DNA from: Saprospiraceae bacterium
GTDB taxonomy: Bacteria > Bacteroidota > Bacteroidia > Chitinophagales > Saprospiraceae
Direction of reading: 5' to 3'
DNA: 36,414 nucleotides
Assembly: GCA_016787345.1 (NCBI GenBank)
Contig: JAEUUU010000042.1
Location: 1-36,414, forward strand
Positions 31,139 through 36,414 of the stretch are shown here, in pieces. How positions within the stretch are numbered: position 1 is the first letter of the stretch; each line of letters starts with the position of its first letter. The notes beneath the pieces were generated by a model that had not been told where the DNA came from, did not search any database, and worked only from the letters and a program-made list of their open reading frames with translations. A program made the position numbers and the translations under genes.

Positions 31139-31200
31139 GGTGGAAAAGATAATTACGGGCGGCAAAGGTCGGAAAAATCCGCTTTCCGCGCGCATAAGGG

Positions 31201-32400
31201 TTAAAGTAACAAGCCGGGATGGCCCCAGCTGCGGAACTCCAGGGGAAACTGCGGGTAAGTCTCCGTAAATTTTTTGTACTTGTTTGGGTTTGCTTCGACA
31301 GCGTTGAATTTGGACTCGACCGCTTTGCCGCCAAAAGCAGTTTCCGCCACGACAAAATCTACTTCATTGCCGTCGGCCGTACGCCAGAACCTGATTTGAT
31401 CGGGAGCGTACAATTCACTCAAGCGGCGATAAACATAGTTTTCCAGCAAAGCGCCTTTGTCTGTTCGTTGTTCGACAGGCGCGAAGTAATTGACCAAAGC
31501 ATTTCTCAGGCCAAGGTCGAGGAAATACACCTTGGGCATTTTGACCAGCTCTTTTCGAAGATTTTGGAAAAAAGGCCGCACCAGGCGAACGTGAAAACAC
31601 TTTTGAAGGACGTATAAAAAATGATCGGCAGAAGCGTGGGTCAACTGGAGGGTATTGGATAACTCATTGGTATTTAACAGGTTGCCAATTTGCGCGGCCA
31701 ACAATACCATCATACGAAAAAACCTGGTTTCATCGGTCACTCCTGACTCAAACATATCTCTTTTGACAAACGAATCCCGAATCTCCTGCAATCGTTCCAT
31801 TTTATATTTAGGCTCCGGCTCAAGTACCACCCCGGGATACCCCCCGTACGTCAGGTAGCTTTCCAGGGCAGCCCATAGGCGGGGTTCGGCGGGCGAGCGG
31901 GCGATTTCGCCGTTGCGCAAGCGCAGCAACTCCTGTAGTTCCAATTCCTGCTCCTGAAATTGTAAAAACTCTTCAAAGTCAAGCGTCGGCAGTTCAAATA
32001 TCTTTTTTCTCCCCGCCAGAGAGTCCTTGAACTGGCGGTCGATGTAAAAAGCGCTGCTGCCGGTCACAACCAGTTTGAGCCGGTCGGCATGTTCGTCATA
32101 AAGGAGTTTGAGAAAGTTGGTGGGATCGTTGAGATACTGAATTTCGTCAATCAGGGCAAATACTCGCCCGTCTCTGGCATTCGGCAAGTATTTAAAAATG
32201 TATTCGGGCGCCTGATTAAGGTCCAGCAGAATGTCTTTACGTTCGAGATTCAGGATGGTCATGACTTCACCCGAATCCGCCAGGGTATCTGCCAATTGCC
32301 GCAACAAGGTCGACTTGCCCGTCTGCCGGGCGCCTATTAGCACCGTAATCTCTTTTTTAGGGAGGTGTTCGAGCAGTTCGAAGTATTTTTTTCGCCGCAT
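31201..32400 (-). CDS. AAA-like ATPase with DUF4143 (orphan ATPase)
   Basis: The ATG at 32400 (M-R-R-K-K-Y-F-E-L-L) is chosen; the longer frame upstream runs through two palindromes. The 399-residue product has Walker A at 23-31 (G-A-R-Q-T-G-K-S-T), Walker B (V-F-A-L-I-D-E-I-Q-Y-L), and sensor-like V-V-T-G-S-S-A-F. The middle carries L-P-T-L-D-F-E-E-F and Y-L-T-Y-G-G-Y-P-G-V. The C-terminal DUF4143 part has G-N-E-V-D-F-V-V and a later V-E-S-K, which resembles the acidic-Lys core of PD-(D/E)xK nucleases. This family is common, mobile and patchily distributed in bacteria; its cell role is unknown. Two symmetric sites just before the start point to autoregulation or a dedicated repressor. Confidence 0.9.
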   Translation of the reverse strand: MRRKKYFELLEHLPKKEITVLIGARQTGKSTLLRQLADTLADSGEVMTILNLERKDILLDLNQAPEYIFKYLPNARDGRVFALIDEIQYLNDPTNFLKLLYDEHADRLKLVVTGSSAFYIDRQFKDSLAGRKKIFELPTLDFEEFLQFQEQELELQELLRLRNGEIARSPAEPRLWAALESYLTYGGYPGVVLEPEPKYKMERLQEIRDSFVKRDMFESGVTDETRFFRMMVLLAAQIGNLLNTNELSNTLQLTHASADHFLYVLQKCFHVRLVRPFFQNLRKELVKMPKVYFLDLGLRNALVNYFAPVEQRTDKGALLENYVYRRLSELYAPDQIRFWRTADGNEVDFVVAETAFGGKAVESKFNAVEANPNKYKKFTETYPQFPLEFRSWGHPGLLL

Positions 32401-32410
32401 GATTTTACAA

Positions 32411-32457
32411 ATATCCGATATTTTTATTTTTTTCGTGAAAATTATCGGATAATTTTC
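32411..32457. promoter_or_regulatory. Paired palindromic operator-like sites
   Basis: Site 1, ATATC-C-GATAT (32411-32421), and site 2, GAAAATTATC-G-GATAATTTTC (32437-32457), are both perfect inverted repeats around one base. Their cores, TATCCGATA and TATCGGATA, are reverse complements of each other. The centres (32416 and 32447) lie 31 bp apart, about three helical turns. They cover the 11-57 bp before the ATPase ATG on the minus strand, with site 2 overlapping the stop of the preceding gene. A dimeric regulator binding both sites on one helical face is likely. Confidence 0.75.
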
Positions 32458-33115
32458 AAAACGAATACCCGTGCTGCCCTTCGTCCGGCGCCGTTTTTTC
32501 ACTATCTCCAAGGGGCATTTTTGACAAAATTTGCTTCAAAACGGCTTGCTCTGCCAAGTCGGCGCGCAGCCGTAGTACGTCCAGCGCCAGCAAACTTTCA
32601 TTGGCACGCGCGGCATGAAGATACCTGGCCAGCCAACCAGGTCTACCTGACATATCTCCCATTATATCCAAACTGTACGGATTAGCGCCCTCGTCGGGTA
32701 GCAATATGCCATAAAAGCGCCCCAAACTATCGGCAGCCTGTTGCAAACCAGCGATCTTTTCGGGTGAAACCGGCATGATGATACTGCGTTGGGTATTGCG
32801 CAATCCAGGTTCGTTGGATGTTTGTATACATGCCCTTATCGCTTCCTGCACGAATTGCCGCAATCTGTCGGCTTCCCCGGCCTGAACATATAGTGCCCGA
32901 TTTTTTGCAGATGGAAGCACTTCTTTGCGCCTTGAGATTTCATTGAACATATCATGGCGAAACTCTGCTGTTTTCTTTTCCGCATCAACTGCCGTCAGAT
33001 GTACAAAATGAAGCAGCTCCTTGTCGCGAAAATGACGTTTTACAATATAGCCAATCAACACGGCGATGATGGTCAGATAGCCCAGATGCCAGAAGAAAAA
33101 CCGATGCTTTGTCAT
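32456..33115 (-). CDS. Membrane-anchored hypothetical protein
   Basis: The ATG at 33115 (M-T-K-H-R-F-F-F-W) is chosen because a membrane helix follows at residues about 8-24 (F-F-W-H-L-G-Y-L-T-I-I-A-V-L-I-G-Y-I-V). The 219-residue product then has a mostly helical exported part: F-R-D-K-E-L-L-H-F, D-A-E-K-K-T-A-E-F-R-H-D-M-F, and a C-terminal half with A-R-Y-L-H-A-A-R-A-N-E-S-L-L-A-L-D-V-L-R. The N-in helix followed by a helical domain is loosely like the start of GldM-type gliding/T9SS proteins, but I do not claim homology. It lies between a terminator and the DUF4143 ATPase gene, and might be cotranscribed with the latter. Confidence 0.75.
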   Translation of the reverse strand: MTKHRFFFWHLGYLTIIAVLIGYIVKRHFRDKELLHFVHLTAVDAEKKTAEFRHDMFNEISRRKEVLPSAKNRALYVQAGEADRLRQFVQEAIRACIQTSNEPGLRNTQRSIIMPVSPEKIAGLQQAADSLGRFYGILLPDEGANPYSLDIMGDMSGRPGWLARYLHAARANESLLALDVLRLRADLAEQAVLKQILSKMPLGDSEKTAPDEGQHGYSF

Positions 33116-33135
33116 GGAGCAATGGCGTTTTTTTA

Positions 33136-33178
33136 AAAATATAGAGGCCGCAGAGAAACGACTTTCCCCCGCGGCCTC
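33136..33178 (-). terminator. Rho-independent terminator of the 834-residue T9SS gene
   Basis: On the minus strand GAGGCCGC (33178-33171) pairs with GCGGCCTC (33151-33144) around a 19-nt loop, followed by TATATTTTT and then a run of A. It lies 32 bp beyond the T9SS gene stop (33210). Confidence 0.75.
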
Positions 33179-33209
33179 CGCGCACATTTGTGTGAATTTT
33201 ACGCAACAA

Positions 33210-35714
33210 TCAATGCTGCACCCGCATGACCCGCTGAACAGCCGTACCGCCGGCCGTTTGCAAACGGAGCAACATCAAACCCTGCGGGGCATTGCCGAGC
33301 TCGAACTGTGCGGAATGGCGTCCTGCTTCATACTGGTTGTTTTGCTGCGACACCACACGACCGTCGGCGTCGGTCAGGGTCAGGCTGGCGGTGCCGGCTT
33401 CGGGCAAATCGAAAGAAACCGAAATCCGGTCTTTGGCCGGGTTGGGCTGCACGGGGTACAGCACCGGCGCCTGGCGACCTGCTTCGGCCGGAATAAATTC
33501 CAGTTGCGCGGCCAGGGGCTCCTGCTGGCGACTGTACAACATAGCCGGAGTAGGCGCCGGGACCAGGTTCAGCACATCGTGTATCTGACCAGCTTGTAAA
33601 GCCGTAAACACGAGCGTAAAGGCCGTCTGGCGGCTGTCTTTGCCCTGCACGCTGGGGTCGAGCAGCGCCGTGGCAAACCAGGCGGCCGTCACCTGATGGC
33701 TGCCGGTGAACGCGGCCGTCATTTCAAGGGGCAGCAAGCCGCCTTCCATGTAGTTGAGGGTGAGGAAAGCGGGGTTGTAATCGAGGCTCAACTGGAAGGC
33801 CGCGATGCCGTCGAGATCGGGCGTGATCAGGTCGATCCGCACTTCCTGACCGGCTTCAAAATTCAGATCGGGCACGAGGAAAGCCAGTGCGGCTTTCTGG
33901 CGGTCTTCGGCAGGCGCCGCAAGGCCGTCGGGTTGAGCGGAACCGTCGAGGTCGCCGGTTTTCACCGCGGTGAAATCGGGCTGCGCCGTAGCGCCGGTGC
34001 CCAGGCAAAGGGCAATATTACCGGGTGGAATGGCCGGATTCTGAATATTATAACCTGCCGGGATAAACTTCCAGGTCGGTACATTGCCGGGCAGGTCGCT
34101 GCTGGCGCCGAGCACCAGATCGAGCACCGTCTGCCAGTCGGCCGAAGTGACCTGACCGTCGCCATCGGCATCGGCAGCGTACACGTCGAGCGGGGTGGGA
34201 AGCGTCAGGGTGCCGTCGTTGTGAGCGGCGTTGAGCAGGGCATCGAGCACCGTCAGGCCGTCGGCGGCAGGGCCATCGAGGGAGGGTGTAATGAGGTAGT
34301 TGCAGCCGGCCGGCAAGCCGTTGGCGAAGAGGTAGTTGCCATTGGCGTCGGTCAGGGTCGATTGAACCACGTTGTTGCTTTTCAAGGCATTGACCGTCAC
34401 GCCCGGCGCGGGATGCAGTTGCGCGGTGGTGATATTGCCGCTGACGGGCCCCGAGGGACCGCAGGCGTTGCTGTTGTCCTGAACGATCACATAGGTCTCG
34501 CAATACGCGGCGTTGCCGGCGGCATCGACCGACCATATTTCTACGGGCTGGGTGCCGATCTCCGTGCAATCGAAGGTGACCGAATGGCTGTCGAGCGGAA
34601 AGCCGGTGCCGGTGCCCGATTTGCGGATGCCGTATTTCAACTGCTGGGAAGGCGTGCAGTTGTCGAAGGCATAGAGCAGGAAGTCGGTATCCCAAAGGGT
34701 GATCATGCCGGTTTGCATGATATTCACGCTGAGGCCGTTGTGGCAAACGACGGTGGGCGGTTTGCAATCCTTGACCACAAAAGTGTATTCGCAGGTCTTT
34801 TCATTGCCGCAGCCGTCGGATATAAACCATTTGATCTTGTGGGTACCGTAGGGGAATTCCGGCACCACGTAGGTTCCCGGCGCAGCCTGCGTGTTCCAGC
34901 GCACGGAGGCGATCCGGTTGTTGCCGCTGACGGTTTCCTGCATCGTAAATCCGTATTTCTGATTGGCCGGCACGTTGCGCTGATCGAACGCGCGGGCGGT
35001 GCCGCCGGAGAAATTGGGCGTATTGAGGTTGTTGTAATTGACTGTGTTGGCCGGCGGCGGGTTGTTCGAACTCACGACCGTCTCCATGGGCCCTACGCCG
35101 TCGAGGTCGAGGAAAAGCTGGTAACGGATCTGGACATTGTTCCCCGAGCAGGCGTCGGTGGCGGTGACGGACAGGTCGGCCGGGCCTTCACAGAGGTCGT
35201 GCGAGGAGCCGTCCCACCAGTACATGGCATTCCACAACTGGGCGTTGTTCTCCGTCAGGTCGCAAAAGATCACCGGCGACGCCGGGCAATCGATCACGAT
35301 GGGCACTTCCACGTCCTGCACCTTGATGATTTGGTGGTATTCGAGGTAACCGTGGTTCCAGGAGTCGCCGTTGACCGTCGGGCCCACGTCGGAGTTGACC
35401 GGGTTGAGGATCAGGTACGGATTGTAGGTATTCGGGTTGTAATCGCACCACCAGATCAGTCGGAACCGGCGGTCGATCTTGTAGCAGCCCGGGGTGGAGG
35501 TGCTGTAAAAAACCTGGTCGTGTACAGACACGCCCACGTTGAAACCATTGCAATAGCCGTATTGCGTAATCACCGGCCAGATGGTGTCGGCGGTGGCGCC
35601 GCAGCCGTACACGGTAAAATCGTTCGGAAATTTGACGGTGTAGTAGGTTTGGGTTTGGGCTTCGGCTTTGAGATAAAAGGCGAAAGAGACGAGCAGGAGT
35701 AAAAATTGTCGCAT
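33210..35714 (-). CDS. T9SS-secreted multidomain protein (834 residues) with dockerin- and cohesin-like modules
   Basis: The signal peptide is M-R-Q-F-L-L-L-L to K-A-E-A-Q. Residues about 20-430 hold a Cys- and Trp-rich beta region with HYR-like domains (P-V-I-F-C-D, Y-G-T-H-K-I-K-W-F-I-S-D-G-C-G-N, G-T-Q-P-V-E-I-W-S-V-D-A-A-G-N). About 435-500 is a carboxypeptidase-regulatory/CnaB-like domain (V-S-G-N-I-T-T-A...D-A-N-G-N-Y-L-F). A dockerin-like pair follows (D-G-L-T-V-L-D-A-L-L-N; D-A-D-G-D-G-Q-V-T-S-A-D-W, about 515-535), then W-K-F-I-P, K-T-G-D-L-D-G (about 585), a cohesin-like beta domain (about 610-735) and a T9SS sorting domain (about 751-834: L-Y-P-V-Q-P-N-P). The second half matches the end of the 2439-residue protein domain for domain. 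It is probably a surface or matrix protein. Confidence 0.9.
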   Translation of the reverse strand: MRQFLLLLVSFAFYLKAEAQTQTYYTVKFPNDFTVYGCGATADTIWPVITQYGYCNGFNVGVSVHDQVFYSTSTPGCYKIDRRFRLIWWCDYNPNTYNPYLILNPVNSDVGPTVNGDSWNHGYLEYHQIIKVQDVEVPIVIDCPASPVIFCDLTENNAQLWNAMYWWDGSSHDLCEGPADLSVTATDACSGNNVQIRYQLFLDLDGVGPMETVVSSNNPPPANTVNYNNLNTPNFSGGTARAFDQRNVPANQKYGFTMQETVSGNNRIASVRWNTQAAPGTYVVPEFPYGTHKIKWFISDGCGNEKTCEYTFVVKDCKPPTVVCHNGLSVNIMQTGMITLWDTDFLLYAFDNCTPSQQLKYGIRKSGTGTGFPLDSHSVTFDCTEIGTQPVEIWSVDAAGNAAYCETYVIVQDNSNACGPSGPVSGNITTAQLHPAPGVTVNALKSNNVVQSTLTDANGNYLFANGLPAGCNYLITPSLDGPAADGLTVLDALLNAAHNDGTLTLPTPLDVYAADADGDGQVTSADWQTVLDLVLGASSDLPGNVPTWKFIPAGYNIQNPAIPPGNIALCLGTGATAQPDFTAVKTGDLDGSAQPDGLAAPAEDRQKAALAFLVPDLNFEAGQEVRIDLITPDLDGIAAFQLSLDYNPAFLTLNYMEGGLLPLEMTAAFTGSHQVTAAWFATALLDPSVQGKDSRQTAFTLVFTALQAGQIHDVLNLVPAPTPAMLYSRQQEPLAAQLEFIPAEAGRQAPVLYPVQPNPAKDRISVSFDLPEAGTASLTLTDADGRVVSQQNNQYEAGRHSAQFELGNAPQGLMLLRLQTAGGTAVQRVMRVQH

Positions 35715-35825
35715 AGGTCGAAAGATTGTTTTAGGCCACGAAAATAAGTCATGCGACGCCTGATAGTAGGGGTTGAAGCGAATTTACCACTATTCGGGTA
35801 CTGCACCGCTGTAGCGCCGCTGTAG

Positions 35826-36259
35826 CGCCGACCTCCAGGTCGGCGACACTGAGAGAAGGAAAAACCCGCGATTTGCAGCAATTGCTGGCAGTGTCCCTAC
35901 TTGCTATTGATTGTGGCATTCGCTCATAATCGCGGGTTGCTGCTGCCCTCAAACTCGCCGACCTGGAGGTCGGCGCTACAGCGGCGAACACTGAGAGAAG
36001 GAACAACCCGCGATCAGCAGCAATTGCTCGTAGTGTCCCTTCTTGCTACTGATCGTGACATTCGCTCATAATCACGGGTTACTGCTGCCCTCAAACTCGC
36101 CGACCTGGAGGTCGGCGCTACAGCGGCGAACACTGAGAGAAGGAACAACCCGCGATCAGCAGCAATTGCTCGTAGTGTCCCTTCTTGCTATTGATCGTGA
36201 CATTCGCTCATAATCGCGGGTTGCTGCTGCTCTCAAACTCGCCGACCTGGAGGTCGGCG
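35826..36259. repeat. Structured tandem repeat array (142-bp period) bounded by palindromes
   Basis: Four 20-bp palindromes, CGCCGACC-NNNN-GGTCGGCG, lie at 35826-35845, 35956-35975, 36098-36117 and 36240-36259. The last three are spaced exactly 142 bp; the first has the opposite central polarity (TCCA instead of TGGA) and a 130-bp spacing. The intervening units (35846-35955, 35976-36097, 36118-36239) are copies of one sequence; the last two differ at about four positions. Each unit has its own inverted arms AACCCGCGAT/ATCGCGGGTT and AGCAATTGCT. Together with a GCTGTAGCGCC doublet just before it, this occupies most of the 569-bp gap upstream of the 834-residue T9SS gene. No ORF is supported. 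Confidence 0.93.
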
Positions 36260-36283
36260 CTACAGGCGGCGCAACAGCGGCGC

Positions 36284-36414
36284 TCAATCCACGATCATCT
36301 CCACCCGATCCAGTTCCTGATTCACGATCCCTTCTGGCAATTCCCTGAACTCGTACTGCTGATTGCGCAGGCGCGGTTCAAAACCCGCTTCACGGATGGC
36401 CTGCTGGATGCCGT
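36284..36414 (-). CDS. C-terminal fragment of a protein, possibly the futalosine-pathway enzyme MqnC
   Basis: Only the last 43 residues are in the window, ending at the TGA at 36286-36284. They read G-I-Q-Q-A-I-R-E-A-G-F-E-P-R-L-R-N-Q, then Y-E-F-R-E-L-P-E-G-I-V-N-Q. The A-I-R-E-A-G-F-x-P-x-x-R-N motif is typical of the end of radical-SAM enzymes of the futalosine menaquinone pathway (MqnC/MqnE type), where it follows the barrel. The naming is from memory of family ends and is uncertain. The palindrome at 36240-36259 lies just after the stop and may influence its 3' end. Confidence 0.6.
   Translation of the reverse strand, partial: GIQQAIREAGFEPRLRNQQYEFRELPEGIVNQELDRVEMIVD

Noticed and set aside
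31201-32511. Use of the upstream ATG at 32511 for the DUF4143 ATPase
   Set aside because: It would translate through both operator-like palindromes and overlap the preceding gene; the family N-terminus fits the ATG at 32400.
33696-35702. 668-codon open frame antisense to the 834-residue T9SS gene
   Set aside because: The opposite strand encodes a signal peptide, recognised beta domains and a sorting domain; the antisense product is low-complexity Gly/Val/Arg-rich, as expected of a GC-rich shadow frame.
35826-36259. CRISPR array
   Set aside because: The palindromic repeats are regularly spaced, but the sequences between them are near-identical copies of 110-122 bp rather than unique short spacers, and no cas gene is near.

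Overview
The window comes from a fairly GC-rich member of the Bacteroidota, probably near the Saprospiria. The signs are several very large secreted proteins ending in type IX secretion (T9SS) sorting domains, a Bat (aerotolerance) VWA operon, Bacteroidota-type promoters (TTTG, about 19 nt, TAnnTTTG), AT-rich leaders with no Shine-Dalgarno, and a DUF1501/DUF1800 pair. The taxonomic call is inference from gene content. I saw no tRNA, rRNA, CRISPR array or transposase by eye.

Layout. 1-10132: the end of one T9SS protein, a TPR/LuxR-type regulator on the minus strand, then a two-gene unit with a small secreted protein and a 2439-residue T9SS protein carrying nine near-identical 74-residue repeats. 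10246-12039 (minus): a stress-like cassette of ECF sigma factor, two small membrane proteins and Hsp20. 12331-18081 (plus): housekeeping and metabolic genes (deoC, a SPOR protein, rodA, tgt, a fumarylacetoacetate-hydrolase-family protein, and an amidohydrolase-like protein that has lost its HxH motif). 18157-21866: a short Bat operon, followed by a 2OG-Fe(II) oxygenase-like gene. 23056-25203: another T9SS protein with dockerin-like loops. 25209-28058 (minus): DUF1800 and DUF1501. 28430-33115 (minus): an SPFH protein, a HepT/MntA toxin-antitoxin locus, pheS, a DUF4143 ATPase and an unrecognised membrane-anchored protein. 33210-35714 (minus): an 834-residue T9SS protein. 35826-36259: a structured tandem-repeat array. 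36284-36414: the end of another gene.

Main points. (1) Two homologous intergenic elements of about 170 bp (26445-26613 and 28250-28423) have long inverted arms built from roughly 10-bp words and a conserved 65-66-nt core. The core's closing stem differs between the copies but stays paired in each, so it looks like selected structure; solo arm pieces occur before other genes. (2) The HepT toxin gene is broken by a 5-bp tandem duplication just before its R-x4-H-x-Y active motif, while the MntA antitoxin is intact. (3) A 142-bp-period array of nested palindromes lies upstream of a T9SS gene. (4) A mirrored pair of TATC-S-GATA palindromes 31 bp apart precedes the DUF4143 ATPase gene. (5) Short-period tandem repeats (7-mers, 8-mers) fill spacers inside operons.
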